Source of the DNA: Halomonas maura
GTDB taxonomy: Bacteria > Pseudomonadota > Gammaproteobacteria > Pseudomonadales > Halomonadaceae
Length of the DNA stretch: 64,000 bases
Reading direction: 5' to 3'
NCBI RefSeq assembly: GCF_030409305.1
Contig: NZ_JAUFPQ010000023.1
Coordinates: forward strand, 62,001-126,000
The notes below the pieces were generated by a model. That model was not told where the DNA came from. It was given only the letters and a program-made list of their open reading frames with translations, and made no database searches. Numbering within the stretch: the first letter of the stretch is position 1; the number at the start of each line of letters is the position of its first letter. A program made the translations under genes and the position numbers. Below, piece by piece: positions 1 through 8,452 of the stretch.

Positions 1-189
1 GCCAAGTCGGGGCTCCACCAGAAGCTCCCCCACGCCGACAAGACTCGTGGACGCCCGGCGGAACTGCGCAGCGAGGAGGTCGGCGACAAACCGGTCCCCC
101 ACCCGACCCCGGATCACCAGCACATCACCCACGAGCGATCGCCCCTGCCCCGCCGGACGGCCCGCGAGGAGTCGCAGGACGAGGGCTAG
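1..189 (+). CDS. C-terminal end of an unidentified protein (partial)
   Basis: An open frame runs from the first base of the window to a TAG at 187-189, giving 62 residues with no start inside the window. The visible tail is hydrophilic and rich in Arg, His, Pro and Glu, ending REESQDEG, which resembles a disordered C-terminus. No domain or family can be recognised. It would converge on hemH with only 25 bases between the stops. An open frame of this length is common in such GC-rich DNA, so it may not be a gene. Confidence 0.35.
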   Translation, partial: AKSGLHQKLPHADKTRGRPAELRSEEVGDKPVPHPTPDHQHITHERSPLPRRTAREESQDEG

Positions 190-214
190 CCGGCCAGGGC
201 GGCCGTCGCGGCCC

Positions 215-1300
215 CTAGACCCAGCCCGCGAGCTCCTGGCGGGCGATGGCCTCGAGGGCCGCGACATGGTCGTCCCGGGCGTTGAGGCAGGGCACATAGG
301 TGAAGGTCTCGCCGCCGGCGGCCAGGAAGGCGTCGCGGATCTCCTGCTGGATCTCCTCCAGGGTCTCCACGCAGTCGGCGGCGAAGGCCGGCGAGATCAC
401 GGCGATATGCTTCCTGCCCTGGCGAGCCAGCGTCGCCACCTGGTCGACGGTGGCCGGCCCCACCCACTCCTCGGGCCCGAACTTCGACTGGAAGGCGGTG
501 ACGACGGCCCCGTCGGCGAGTCCCAGGTGTTCCTTGAGCAACCGCGTGGTCTTCAGGCACTGGCAGTGATAGGGGTCACCCTCCTCGAGATAGCGCTTGG
601 GCACGCCGTGATAGGAGGCGACCAGCACCTCGGGCATCGACGCCGCCGCGTCATACGCCTCGCGCACCGAGGCGCCCAGGGCGGCGATATAGTCGGGGTG
701 CTCGAAGTAGGCCGGCACCGTGCGGATGGCAGGCTGCCACTTGAGCCGCATCAGGCTGCGGAAGGCCTGGTCATTGGCGGTGGCCGTGGTGGGTGAGGCG
801 TACTGGGGATAGAGCGGGAAGAACAGGATGCGCTCACAGCCCCGGGCCTGTAGCCGACGCAGCACGCTCTCGGTCGAAGGATTGCCGTAGCGCATGCAGA
901 AGTCCACCTCGACCCGCTCGCCATGCTCGGCCTCGAGCCGTGACGCCAGCTTTTCCGTCTGCTCCCGAGTGATGGTCAACAGCGGGCTCTCGTCGAGGGC
1001 CTCGTTCCAGATGCTGCGATAGGCCCGGCCCGAGGCGAAGGGCCGTTTGCTGAGGATCACCAGCTGCAGCAGCGGTTGCCACAGCCAGCGCGAGTAGTCC
1101 ACTACCCGCCGGTCGGAGAGGAACTCGTTGAGGTAGCGACGCATGGACCAGTAGTCGGTGGCATCCGGGGTGCCCAGGTTGGCCAGCACCACGCCGACCT
1201 TCCGGCGCGCCACGGGCGGGTGATCGACGGGGGCCTGGGCGAGGCGATCCTCGCCCGGGCGGACGAGCGCGTTGCCGACGGGGGTCTCGAGAGCTGCCAT
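215..1300 (-). CDS. hemH: Ferrochelatase HemH
   Basis: This 361-residue protein should insert Fe2+ into protoporphyrin IX, the last step of protoheme synthesis, at the cytoplasmic face of the membrane. The fold opens with VGVVLANLGTPDA (about residues 35-47). The catalytic histidine lies in ASYHGVPKRY (His231) and the second active-site acid in ADCVETLEE (Glu312), as in enterobacterial HemH. Length is slightly above the usual 320-345 because of a roughly 30-residue N-terminal extension. The ATG at 1300 has AGGGA nine bases upstream. It appears monocistronic. Heme demand fits the cbb3 oxidase genes elsewhere in the window. Confidence 0.96.
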   Translation of the reverse strand: MAALETPVGNALVRPGEDRLAQAPVDHPPVARRKVGVVLANLGTPDATDYWSMRRYLNEFLSDRRVVDYSRWLWQPLLQLVILSKRPFASGRAYRSIWNEALDESPLLTITREQTEKLASRLEAEHGERVEVDFCMRYGNPSTESVLRRLQARGCERILFFPLYPQYASPTTATANDQAFRSLMRLKWQPAIRTVPAYFEHPDYIAALGASVREAYDAAASMPEVLVASYHGVPKRYLEEGDPYHCQCLKTTRLLKEHLGLADGAVVTAFQSKFGPEEWVGPATVDQVATLARQGRKHIAVISPAFAADCVETLEEIQQEIRDAFLAAGGETFTYVPCLNARDDHVAALEAIARQELAGWV

Positions 1301-1770
1301 GGTGCGCGGTCCCTGTGGTGGCGTGGGGCGAATGTGTGGAGCCTACGATACCACCGCCGGAGCCGTCGGCGGAACAGAGTTATATATCAACCAGATCATG
1401 TACAATTATTGGGCAATCACTCCCCCTCCGGCGGCCGGCTTTCGCTGCTCTCCAGGCGCCGTGACGGCGGGTCACGACGTGGGGGCAAGCGTTGCCGTGG
1501 CAGCATGATGCGACGTCCGTCACTGAGGCATGCCCAGCGCACTGGATAAACATCCGGCAACGCTTTAGCCTGAATCTCATGCACTTGGAAATCACGCCCG
1601 GTCAGGCGATGGGCGAGCCGCGACGGTTTTCGCTTGCGAACCGCCGTCAATGGCCTACTAGCGGACTACGATTGTAACAGCACCCCGTAGCACTGGCCGG
1701 CCGGCGTGACGCCAGTCCCAAGGCGTGGCTGACCCCCTTGGTCACTCTCACCTATCGCTCGGAAACGACC
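1301..1770. other. Intergenic region between hemH and the AI-2E permease
   Basis: These 470 bases separate two divergent genes. The only AT-rich patch is 1378-1411, next to hemH, where a hemH promoter may lie. An imperfect dyad (ACTGGC and GCCAGT arms, about 1691-1716) lies before the permease. I see no convincing gene in the rest. Confidence 0.5.
1379..1405 (-). promoter_or_regulatory. Possible hemH promoter with a TTGTACA element
   Basis: Read on the minus strand, TTGTAC (1405-1400) is followed after 15 bases by TATAAC (1384-1379). The spacer is shorter than ideal. TTGTACA also resembles half-sites bound by MerR-family regulators such as LitR/CarH, but only one copy is present. The assignment is tentative. 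Confidence 0.25.
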
Positions 1771-2919
1771 ATGGCAGAAACCCCGGACAACGATCAGCCT
1801 ACCCGGGAGCCAGTCACTCCGTCTTGGCCAAACACCGTCCCCAAGTGGGCAGGCGTGGGCCTGTTCATCTACCTGTCCGTCTTCGCCCTCAGCTACGCAC
1901 AACTGTTCATCGTCCCCGTCGTGCTGGCCTTCCTGTTATCGATGGTGTTCAGCCCGGTCAGGCGTGGCTTCGACCGACTCGGCATCTCCCAGGGACTGTC
2001 GGCGACCCTCATCGTGAGCTCCCTGCTCCTGGGTCTGTTCATGATCGCGGCCACGCTGGCGGTGCCGGTCAATGGCTGGATCAATGACGCACCGCAGATC
2101 GAACGGAAAATCGAAGTCCGGTTGAACGAGATATCCGGCCCCTTCAGTGACTTGTTTGCCGCCAAGGAGTCGCTCGATGAGATCACGAATTCCGACTCTT
2201 CAAATACTCAGAAGGTGGAGGTGGAAACGCAAGGCAACAAGCTCAGCGACAATCTAGCATCTCTCATCCCCACCCTGCTCACGCAGTTCATTTTCACCAT
2301 GGTGCTGTTGCTGTTTCTTCTCGCCTCGGGCGACATGTTCTATGAGAAGATCGTGCATGTCATGCCAACCTTTCGCGACAAGAAACGGGCGATCCGTATC
2401 GCTCATAACATCGAGCGCAAGCTGTCCCATTATCTGTTGACCATCACCATCATCAACGCCGGCCTGGGGGTCGCCGTGGGCATCGCGATGTGGCTACTCG
2501 GCATGCCAAGCCCGCTGAGCTTCGGGATCATCGGCTTCCTCTTCAACTACATACCCTATCTCGGCGCCTTGGCCGGCATCATCATCGCGGCGGTGGTCGC
2601 CATCGTGTCACTCGACGGACTCGGCTGGGTACCGCTCGTGGTCGGCACCTACTTCCTGCTGACGACCCTCGAGGGACAACTCGTCACCCCCTATTTCGTC
2701 GGCCGTAGCCTGCGCATCAACACCGTCGTGGTCTTCCTGGCCATCTCATTCTTCGCCTGGCTGTGGTCCGTCGTCGGCATGATCGTCGCTGTGCCATTGC
2801 TGGTGGCGATCAAGACGCTGAGCGAGCACATCAATGGCCTGGAAGCGCTGGGGCATTTTCTCAGCGAGCGCTATGCAGAAAGGGAAGACCCTGTCAGCCA
2901 CCGCGGCGGGAAGGGCTGA
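1771..2919 (+). CDS. AI-2E family transporter (PerM-like permease)
   Basis: This 382-residue inner-membrane protein has the pattern of the AI-2E/UPF0118 permease family: two or three N-terminal helices (about 25-100), a soluble segment (about 105-160), then a helix-rich C-terminal half. The stretch GFLFNYIPYLGALAG, typical of the family, sits near residue 260. Members have been linked to autoinducer-2 export or Na+/H+ antiport, so the substrate is open. I prefer ATG 1771, with GGAAA about seven bases upstream, over an in-frame TTG at 1738 that would add 11 residues. The gene stands alone with no clear terminator. Confidence 0.85.
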   Translation: MAETPDNDQPTREPVTPSWPNTVPKWAGVGLFIYLSVFALSYAQLFIVPVVLAFLLSMVFSPVRRGFDRLGISQGLSATLIVSSLLLGLFMIAATLAVPVNGWINDAPQIERKIEVRLNEISGPFSDLFAAKESLDEITNSDSSNTQKVEVETQGNKLSDNLASLIPTLLTQFIFTMVLLLFLLASGDMFYEKIVHVMPTFRDKKRAIRIAHNIERKLSHYLLTITIINAGLGVAVGIAMWLLGMPSPLSFGIIGFLFNYIPYLGALAGIIIAAVVAIVSLDGLGWVPLVVGTYFLLTTLEGQLVTPYFVGRSLRINTVVVFLAISFFAWLWSVVGMIVAVPLLVAIKTLSEHINGLEALGHFLSERYAEREDPVSHRGGKG

Positions 2920-3095
2920 AGTATGGCAGGGTGTCTCGTCGTGTTGCATGTCATGATGTCAGCGGAATGCGCCACCGCTCGAGGCGAAGGTGGCCGCGTG
3001 CCCTGCCGGGCGCTGAGGGACAGTGACGACATCTTGCACCACCCGCCATGAAGACCCGCTGGGCGCGGATGGCGGGCGTCGGCACGACCAGCCGT

Positions 3096-3398
3096 TCAGA
3101 AGACCAGCGGCATGCGCGAGGCCAGCGGATCCGCGTAATGGGTCGCGCGGCCGACCATCTCGTCATGAGGCACCTGCTGGACGAGGTAGGCCCGATGGAT
3201 GCCGGCACGCTTGAGTTCGAGGTAGACATCGTCCAGGGCGCGGAACAGCATCGGCTTGCCGCTGCGGGTCAGCATATGGCGCCGGCCCTCCACGTCCTCG
3301 AGCTCGACCTGGTAGAAATGGCTGCCCGCATGGCCGATCACGCGGATCTCGAAGTTGTCGTGGTCGGCCACGAAGGCCTTGAGGTCATTGAATTCCAT
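3096..3398 (-). CDS. DUF6482-like small protein
   Basis: This 100-residue soluble protein starts at ATG 3398 behind a clear GGAGGG ribosome site. It has an alpha/beta look, with a pattern near its end (RAYLVQQVPHDEMVG) that I recall from Pseudomonas DUF6482 proteins, where VHDEMCG-type sequences occur. No enzyme motif or membrane segment is visible and the function is unknown. It lies downstream of the 97-residue gene at 3521-3814 on the same strand. Between them are clustered TGACCGAT repeats that may regulate it. The family assignment is from memory. Confidence 0.7.
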   Translation of the reverse strand: MEFNDLKAFVADHDNFEIRVIGHAGSHFYQVELEDVEGRRHMLTRSGKPMLFRALDDVYLELKRAGIHRAYLVQQVPHDEMVGRATHYADPLASRMPLVF

Positions 3399-3430
3399 GG
3401 ATCCCTCCATCAGAAGAGTCGACTTGCCGG

Positions 3431-3497
3431 ATCGGTCACAGCCTGAGGGTGACCGATGACACGCGCATGACCGATCCGTGTCGTAAATGTGACCGAT
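3431..3497. repeat. Four clustered TGACCGAT repeats
   Basis: The octamer TGACCGAT or its complement occurs four times in 67 bases: complement at 3431-3438, direct at 3450-3457, 3468-3475 and 3490-3497. The first two form a perfect 9-base inverted repeat (ATCGGTCAC and GTGACCGAT) around a 9-base loop. The cluster sits directly upstream of the DUF6482-like gene, so an operator is the simplest guess. Confidence 0.6.
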
Positions 3498-3520
3498 GGA
3501 AGGATCAGGGGTTCCCGGCG

Positions 3521-3814
3521 CTACTGGTAGTCGGCGGGGTCGATGGCCTTGCCCAGGGAATTGCGGTCGACCCACTTGCCGGCCTTGGTCTCCTTGTAGC
3601 GGAAGACCACCCGGTCGCCGACCTGGACCGGCAGCTCCGCGTCCTCGGTCTGATAGCTGTAGCTCTCGCCGTCCACCACGATGTGGTAGCGGTAGAGGTC
3701 CGGCATGCCCAGCCACTCCTTGAACGGACCTTCCCGCTCCATCGACTGCAGCTCGCCGCGGGCCTCGAGTTTCGGGGTGCGACGACGATTGCCGCGTCGG
3801 AATCCGCCTGCCAT
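3521..3814 (-). CDS. Conserved-looking 97-residue hypothetical protein
   Basis: I do not recognise this gene. The protein has a basic N-terminus (GFRRGNRRR at residues 4-12) followed by a compact beta-rich part containing YRYHIVVDGESYSY and VQVGDRVVFRYKE, which suggests a small barrel, possibly nucleic-acid binding. That reading is inference. The ATG at 3814 is preceded by GGAGG, and a good promoter sits 35 bases further up. It lies between dnaB and the DUF6482-like gene, all on the minus strand. Confidence 0.6.
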   Translation of the reverse strand: MAGGFRRGNRRRTPKLEARGELQSMEREGPFKEWLGMPDLYRYHIVVDGESYSYQTEDAELPVQVGDRVVFRYKETKAGKWVDRNSLGKAIDPADYQ

Positions 3815-3846
3815 GGTGTGCCTCCAGTGTGATGATCGGGGGTCGG

Positions 3847-3874
3847 ATTATACGGTGACCAGCCGCTGGCTCAA
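3847..3874 (-). promoter_or_regulatory. Sigma-70 promoter for the 97-residue gene
   Basis: On the minus strand TTGAGC (3874-3869) and a perfect TATAAT (3852-3847) are separated by 16 bases. Transcription would begin near 3840, just before the GGAGG ribosome site of the gene starting at 3814. Confidence 0.6.
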
Positions 3875-3887
3875 GCGTTGCGCCGGC

Positions 3888-5276
3888 TCACTCGCCGAAG
3901 GCCTCGCCGTAGCTGTCCGGCGCCAGGTCCTCGAAGCGGGTGTACTTGCCGATGAAGGCCATGTGCACCGTGCCGATGGGGCCGTTACGCTGCTTGCCGA
4001 TGATGAATTCGGCCAGCCCCTGATTGTCGGGGTTATCCGGATTGTAGACCTCGTCGCGATAGACGAAACCGATCAGGTCGGCGTCCTGCTCGATGGCGCC
4101 GGACTCGCGCAGGTCCGACATCACCGGGCGCTTGTTGGGTCGCTGCTCCAGGGAGCGGTTGAGCTGCGAGAGCGCCACCACCGGGCAGCCGAATTCCTTG
4201 GCCAGGCCCTTCAGCGAGCGCGAGATCTCGGAGATCTCGCCGGTGCGGTTCTCGGAGAAGCCGGGAATCTGCATCAGCTGCAGGTAGTCGATCATGATCA
4301 GCGCCAGGTTGCCGTGCTCGCGCACCACCCGGCGGATCCGCGAACGCATCTCGTTGGGCGACAGCGCCGCCGTATCGTCGATGAACAGCTGCTTGTCCTT
4401 GAGCAGGTTCACCGCCGAGGTCAAGCGCGGCCAGTCCTCGTCCTCGAGCTGACCGGTGCGCACCCGGGTCTGGTCGATGCGCCCCAGCGACGACAGCATG
4501 CGCAGCATGATCGCCTCCGCCGGCATCTCCATGGAGAACACCATCACCGGCTTGTCGCTGGCGATCACCGCATGCTCGACCAGGTTCATCGCGAAGGTGG
4601 TCTTGCCCATGGAGGGGCGCCCGGCGACGATCACCAGGTCCGAGGGCTGCAGGCCCGAGGTCATGTCGTCGAGATCGCGGAAGCCGGTGGACAGCCCGGT
4701 CATCTCGCCCTGCATGTTGAACATCTCGTCGATGCGGTCCACCGCCCTGGCCAGCAGATCGCTCATGCCGATCGGACCGCCCTCCTTGGGGCGCTCCTCG
4801 CTGATCTGGAAGACCAGCCGCTCGGCCTCGTTGACCAGCTCGTCGGCGGGACGTCCCTGGGGGGCGAAGGCGCTCTCCGCCACCTGGTTGGCGGCGTGGA
4901 TCAGCTTGCGCAGGGTGGCCCGCTCGCGAACGATGTCGGCATAGGCGCGGATATTGCTCGCCGAGGGGGTGTTGCGGGCCAGCTCCGCCAGGTAGGCGAG
5001 CCCGCCGACGGTCTCCAGCTGATCGCGCCCCTCCAGGGCCTCGGACAGGGTCACCACGTCCAGCGGGCGCGCGCTCTCGGCCAGCCCGGCCATGACGTTG
5101 AAGATCAGGCGATGCTCGTAGCGATGGAAGTCGCCCGCCACCAGACGGTCGGCCACGTTGTCCCAGGCCTGGTTGTCGAGCATCAGGCCACCGAGCACCG
5201 ACTGCTCGGCCTCCAGCGAGTGGGGCGGCACCTTCAGGGCCGCGGTTTCCTTGTCGAGCTCGAGGGATTCGTTCAT
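3888..5276 (-). CDS. dnaB: Replicative DNA helicase DnaB
   Basis: This 462-residue protein is the hexameric 5'-3' helicase that unwinds DNA at the replication fork. An N-terminal helical domain (about 15-120, including HSLEAEQSVLGGLM) precedes the RecA-like core with Walker A in AGRPSMGKTT (about 210-220) and Walker B in LIMIDYLQLM. Length is normal and there is no intein. It follows rplI, but a strong terminator (5394-5425) separates them. A TAGAAT hexamer at 5315-5310 on the minus strand, about 34 bases before the ATG, suggests its own promoter, although no good -35 is seen. Confidence 0.97.
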   Translation of the reverse strand: MNESLELDKETAALKVPPHSLEAEQSVLGGLMLDNQAWDNVADRLVAGDFHRYEHRLIFNVMAGLAESARPLDVVTLSEALEGRDQLETVGGLAYLAELARNTPSASNIRAYADIVRERATLRKLIHAANQVAESAFAPQGRPADELVNEAERLVFQISEERPKEGGPIGMSDLLARAVDRIDEMFNMQGEMTGLSTGFRDLDDMTSGLQPSDLVIVAGRPSMGKTTFAMNLVEHAVIASDKPVMVFSMEMPAEAIMLRMLSSLGRIDQTRVRTGQLEDEDWPRLTSAVNLLKDKQLFIDDTAALSPNEMRSRIRRVVREHGNLALIMIDYLQLMQIPGFSENRTGEISEISRSLKGLAKEFGCPVVALSQLNRSLEQRPNKRPVMSDLRESGAIEQDADLIGFVYRDEVYNPDNPDNQGLAEFIIGKQRNGPIGTVHMAFIGKYTRFEDLAPDSYGEAFGE

Positions 5277-5393
5277 GACGGCGGGGACCTTCGCGAAAAC
5301 GGCCGGCTCATTCTACCCGAAGGGTTGCGCCGACCCCATGCCCCACCGGAAAAACCGCGCCGACCGCTGCCCGGAACGCGCCTCCCGGCCATG

Positions 5394-5425
5394 AAAAGGG
5401 GCGCGAGGATCTCTCCTCGCGCCCC
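5394..5425 (-). terminator. Rho-independent terminator after rplI
   Basis: A perfect 12-base-pair GC-rich stem (arms 5398-5409 and 5414-5425, four-base loop) is followed on the minus strand by four T residues. It would end the rpsF-rpsR-DUF2232-rplI transcript before dnaB. Confidence 0.8.
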
Positions 5426-5471
5426 CTGGCAACCGCGCCGACGCCGCCGTGACGGCGTCAGCGGATCGGGC

Positions 5472-5918
5472 TCACTCGGCCACGACCACCACGCGCACGG
5501 TGGCATCGACTTCGGCATGCAGGTGCAGGTCGATGTCGTACTCGCCGGTCTGGCGGATCGGGCCTTCCGGCATGCGGACCTCGCTCTTGGCCACGTCGAT
5601 CCCGGCGGAGGAGATCGCTTCGGCCAGGTCGCGCGGACCGATGGAACCGAACAGCTTGCCCTCGTCGCCGGACTTGGCGACCAGCGACAGCTCGATGTCG
5701 TTGAGCTGTTCGGCGCGGGCCTCGGCCTCGGCCTTGCGCTCGGCGGCCTGGGCCTCGAGCTCGGCGCGCTGGGCGTCGAAGGCAGCGATGTTGTCCTTGG
5801 TGGCCGGCACGGCGAGACCGTAGGGCACCAGGTAGTTGCGGCCATAACCGGGCTTGACGGTGACCCGGTCACCCAGACCGCCCAGCTTGCCAATCTTGTC
5901 GAGCAGAATGACTTCCAT
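5472..5918 (-). CDS. rplI: 50S ribosomal protein L9
   Basis: This 148-residue protein binds 23S rRNA near the base of the L1 stalk. The start [13 protein letters not shown] and the RNA-binding signature [11 protein letters not shown] (about 24-34) are diagnostic. A long charged helix (about 45-75, rich in Ala, Glu and Arg) links the two globular domains as in other L9 proteins. It closes the rpsF-rpsR-DUF2232-rplI cluster, with 15 bases to the upstream membrane gene and a strong terminator behind it. Confidence 0.97.
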   Translation of the reverse strand: MEVILLDKIGKLGGLGDRVTVKPGYGRNYLVPYGLAVPATKDNIAAFDAQRAELEAQAAERKAEAEARAEQLNDIELSLVAKSGDEGKLFGSIGPRDLAEAISSAGIDVAKSEVRMPEGPIRQTGEYDIDLHLHAEVDATVRVVVVAE

Positions 5919-5933
5919 CTCGTTAACCTCTTG

Positions 5934-6788
5934 TCAGTCGCTGCGGCCGAGTCGGGCGCGGAAGTCCGCGAAGGTATCCGTCAGGGCCGCGAGCAGCACG
6001 ATGAGAATCATGGGCCAGGTGGTGATCAGCAACACATAGAAGGCGACCAGCCACAGCCCGTTCATTCCCTTCAATCCGATGAAACCATGTACCAGGGCGA
6101 TGCCGGTGACCAGCAGCGGCACCCACAGCAGCATGCCCAGGGACGGCAGGCCCAGCAGCATGCCGACCACGCCGAGCACGAACAGCACCAGCAGCTCGCG
6201 GGGGGCCAGCCGCAGGGCATGGAATTCCTCGCGAAAGCCGCCGGGGTTGTACAGCCCGGCCTGCCAACTGCGGGCCAGGGCCAGACAGGCCACCGCCGCC
6301 AGCAGCACCACCAGGCCGGTGACGCCAGCGATCAGCAGGCCGGCGAGTTGCTCGGTGGGCATGCCCTGCCGGGCAAACTCGTCGAGCATCGCCGCGACCT
6401 CCGGCGATCCCTGGCGAAGCTGGTCCAGTACCGGCCCGGCGCCCCCCGGCGGCAGGAAGACGCCGAGCTGGATCATCGCCACCCCGGCCAGGGCGCCGAT
6501 GATCAGTGCCTCGCTCCAGCGCAGCCGGGCCCGCAGCACCACCGCCATCAGCGTGACCAGCAGGATGCTGGCCAGCGGAATGACGTCGCCGCGGGTCCAC
6601 CACCAACCCGCCGGGACGGCGGCGGCGACGATCACCGGCAGCGCCGGCGACAGGCCGCGTCGCAGGGTGACCAGGGCGGCGATGGCGGCCCCCAGCCAGA
6701 ACAGCCAGGGGATCACCGTGGCCGCCGCGGCGCCGAGGACCGCCTGGGGCGTGCCGCGCATCATCCAGCGGGCGACGGGCAGCATCAC
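5934..6788 (-). CDS. DUF2232-type integral membrane protein
   Basis: This 284-residue protein has about seven or eight hydrophobic helices and little else. Notable hydrophobic runs are near residues 20-60, 65-110, 150-180, 195-240 and 250-275. A DUF2232/YybS-like protein is commonly found between rpsR and rplI in Pseudomonas and relatives, and position is my main basis for the call. Its function is not known. A soluble stretch around residues 115-145 separates the two membrane halves. Spacing to rpsR is 9 bases, so it is almost certainly co-transcribed with the ribosomal genes. Confidence 0.8.
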   Translation of the reverse strand: MMLPVARWMMRGTPQAVLGAAAATVIPWLFWLGAAIAALVTLRRGLSPALPVIVAAAVPAGWWWTRGDVIPLASILLVTLMAVVLRARLRWSEALIIGALAGVAMIQLGVFLPPGGAGPVLDQLRQGSPEVAAMLDEFARQGMPTEQLAGLLIAGVTGLVVLLAAVACLALARSWQAGLYNPGGFREEFHALRLAPRELLVLFVLGVVGMLLGLPSLGMLLWVPLLVTGIALVHGFIGLKGMNGLWLVAFYVLLITTWPMILIVLLAALTDTFADFRARLGRSD

Positions 6789-6797
6789 GCCTGCGTC

Positions 6798-7025
6798 TTA
6801 CTGGTGGCTATCGGTGTAGGGCAGCAGTGCCAGGTAGCGTGCCCGCTTGATGGCGGTGGACAGCTGGCGCTGGTAACGGGCCTTGGTCCCGGTGATGCGG
6901 CTGGGTACGATCTTGCCGGTCTCGGTGATGTAGGCCTTGAGCGTGTCCAGATCCTTGTAGTCGATCTGCTTGACGCCTTCCGCGGTGAAACGGCAGAACT
7001 TGCGGCGACGGAAAAAACGTGCCAT
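6798..7025 (-). CDS. rpsR: 30S ribosomal protein S18
   Basis: This 75-residue basic protein binds the 30S platform as a heterodimer with S6. The motifs CRFTAEG and [19 protein letters not shown], and the basic segment [13 protein letters not shown], are characteristic. It lies 31 bases after rpsF on the minus strand, so the two partners are made from one transcript. That pairing matches the S6:S18-type leader hairpin upstream of rpsF. Confidence 0.97.
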   Translation of the reverse strand: MARFFRRRKFCRFTAEGVKQIDYKDLDTLKAYITETGKIVPSRITGTKARYQRQLSTAIKRARYLALLPYTDSHQ

Positions 7026-7056
7026 GGGGAGACTCCTTCAGGCGTGCGAGGTGGGC

Positions 7057-7431
7057 TCAGGCGGACTCGGCGGTGCGTGACGGCTTGTCGTCACGACGGG
7101 CGCGCTTGTCTTCTGCCGGCTTCATCATCGGTGAGGCTTCGGTGATGGCTTCCTTGCAGCGCACGACCAGGCTGCGAATGATGGCATCGTTGAAGCGGAA
7201 GATGTTCTCGATTTCCTCGAGGGTCTCGCCGCGGCACTCGACGTTCATCAGCACGTAGTGAGCCTTGTGGATCTTGTTGATCGGGTAGGCCAGGTGACGG
7301 CGGCCCCAATCCTCGAGACGATGCACGGTACCGCCGTTCTCGGTGACGATGCTGGTGTAGCGCTCGACCATCGCGGGGACCTGCTCGCTCTGGTCCGGGT
7401 GGACCATGAAGACGATCTCGTAGTGACGCAT
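7057..7431 (-). CDS. rpsF: 30S ribosomal protein S6
   Basis: This 124-residue protein starts at ATG 7431 ([14 protein letters not shown]) with AGGAG six bases upstream. A longer open frame reaching further upstream lacks a ribosome site. The ferredoxin-like body includes [20 protein letters not shown], followed by an acidic and basic tail after about residue 100 like the glutamate-modified tails of other S6 proteins. It heads the ribosomal cluster, and its leader carries a hairpin that could allow S6:S18 autoregulation. Confidence 0.96.
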   Translation of the reverse strand: MRHYEIVFMVHPDQSEQVPAMVERYTSIVTENGGTVHRLEDWGRRHLAYPINKIHKAHYVLMNVECRGETLEEIENIFRFNDAIIRSLVVRCKEAITEASPMMKPAEDKRARRDDKPSRTAESA

Positions 7432-7453
7432 GGGTTCTCCTTGCGGTTTGGCA

Positions 7454-7489
7454 GCTTCCGGTGGAGGCGCGGTGCCTTCCAGGGGAAGC
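7454..7489 (-). promoter_or_regulatory. S6:S18-type ribosomal leader hairpin
   Basis: In the rpsF mRNA leader, GCUUCC (7489-7484) pairs with GGAAGC (7459-7454). Inside are a UGG/CCA step and an AGGC/GCCU stem, separated by asymmetric loops, with CCG next to the outer stem on the 3' side. This matches the general form of the known S6:S18 binding motif, which mimics the 16S site. The match is by eye only. Confidence 0.5.
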
Positions 7490-7516
7490 AAGGAGGTGAT
7501 TATCGAAATACACGAC

Positions 7517-7539
7517 GCCCGTTCGCGGGACGAACGGGC
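7517..7539. terminator. Perfect hairpin between rlmB and rpsF
   Basis: Nine base pairs (GCCCGTTCG and CGAACGGGC) enclose a five-base loop. No T-run follows on either strand, and the rpsF start site is predicted at its edge. It may attenuate read-through from rnr-rlmB or simply structure the leader. Confidence 0.4.
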
Positions 7540-7545
7540 GCCAGT

Positions 7546-7574
7546 ATTCTAAAGACTCGCCGCCGATGGCGCAA
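7546..7574 (-). promoter_or_regulatory. Sigma-70 promoter of the rpsF operon
   Basis: On the minus strand TTGCGC (7574-7569) and TAGAAT (7551-7546) have the ideal 17-base spacer. Transcription would start near 7539 and include the leader hairpin before rpsF. Confidence 0.6.
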
Positions 7575-7615
7575 GTCAGGAAGACGGAACACGAGTTCGC
7601 CCTTGCCTTCCCTCT

Positions 7616-8410
7616 TCAGGCTTCGAGCTTCGCGCGCCGCTGCCTGACCGCCTCGAACAGGCAGATCCCCGTCGCCACCGAGACGTTGAGGCTCGACACC
7701 TGCCCGGCCATGGGCAGCTTGACCAGGCCGTCGCAGGCCTCCCGGGTCAGCCGCCGCATGCCCTTGCCCTCGGCGCCCATCACCAGGGCGGTGGCCACGC
7801 AGAGGTCGGCCTCGAAGACGCTGGCCTCGGCCTCGCCGGCGGTACCGGTGACCCACATGCCCAGCTCCTTGAGCCTGGCCAGCGCCCGGGCCAGGTTGGT
7901 CACCTGGTAGACGGGCACGCTCTCGGCGGCCCCGCAGGCCACCTTGCGCACCGTGGCGTTGAGTGGCGCGGCACGGTCCTTGGGCACCACCACGCCATGG
8001 GCCCCGGCGGCATCGACGCTGCGCAGGCAGGCGCCGAAGTTGTGCACGTCGGTGATGCCGTCGAGCACCAGCAGCAGCGGCGGGGTCGGCGAGGACCAGC
8101 CCTGGAGGCGATGCCACAGCGCGGCCTCGGCCTCGAAGGCCAGCGGCGGGCAGAAGGCCACCAGCCCCTGGTGGGCGGCGCCCTGGGCGAGCCGGTCGAG
8201 TTCGTCACGGGGCCGGGACAGCACCCGGGCGCCGCCGCGGCGGGCCTCCGCCACGAGGTCGGCCAGGCGCGTCGCCGCCTCGCCTTCCTGCACCCAGAGC
8301 TCCCGAGGGGCCTCGCCCCGCTCGAGCAGGGCGCGCACCGCATGGACGCCGTAGACGGCGTCGAGACCACCCGGGGCCCTGGGGCCCCGGTGTTGAGCGT
8401 GCTTCTTCAT
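7616..8410 (-). CDS. rlmB: 23S rRNA (guanosine-2'-O)-methyltransferase RlmB
   Basis: This 264-residue SpoU-family enzyme should 2'-O-methylate G2251 in the peptidyl-transferase loop of 23S rRNA. The N-terminal substrate-binding domain (about 15-95) begins VYGVHAVRALLERG. The knotted SPOUT domain carries motif 1 (DGITDVHNFGACLRS, about 117-131), motif 2 (VMGAEGKGMRRLT) and motif 3 (SSLNVSVATGICLFE). It lies 42 bases after rnr, an arrangement conserved in gammaproteobacteria, and upstream of the rpsF promoter. Confidence 0.95.
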   Translation of the reverse strand: MKKHAQHRGPRAPGGLDAVYGVHAVRALLERGEAPRELWVQEGEAATRLADLVAEARRGGARVLSRPRDELDRLAQGAAHQGLVAFCPPLAFEAEAALWHRLQGWSSPTPPLLLVLDGITDVHNFGACLRSVDAAGAHGVVVPKDRAAPLNATVRKVACGAAESVPVYQVTNLARALARLKELGMWVTGTAGEAEASVFEADLCVATALVMGAEGKGMRRLTREACDGLVKLPMAGQVSSLNVSVATGICLFEAVRQRRAKLEA

Positions 8411-8452
8411 GATGATGCCATCTTGGCGAAGGAGAAAGGAGTACCGCGGGGC

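Noticed and set aside
3705..7145. A long plus-strand open frame across dnaB, rplI and the DUF2232 gene
   Set aside because: It lies opposite five minus-strand genes with clear motifs and ribosome sites, and its sequence is low in hydrophobic order and rich in Gln, Gly and His.
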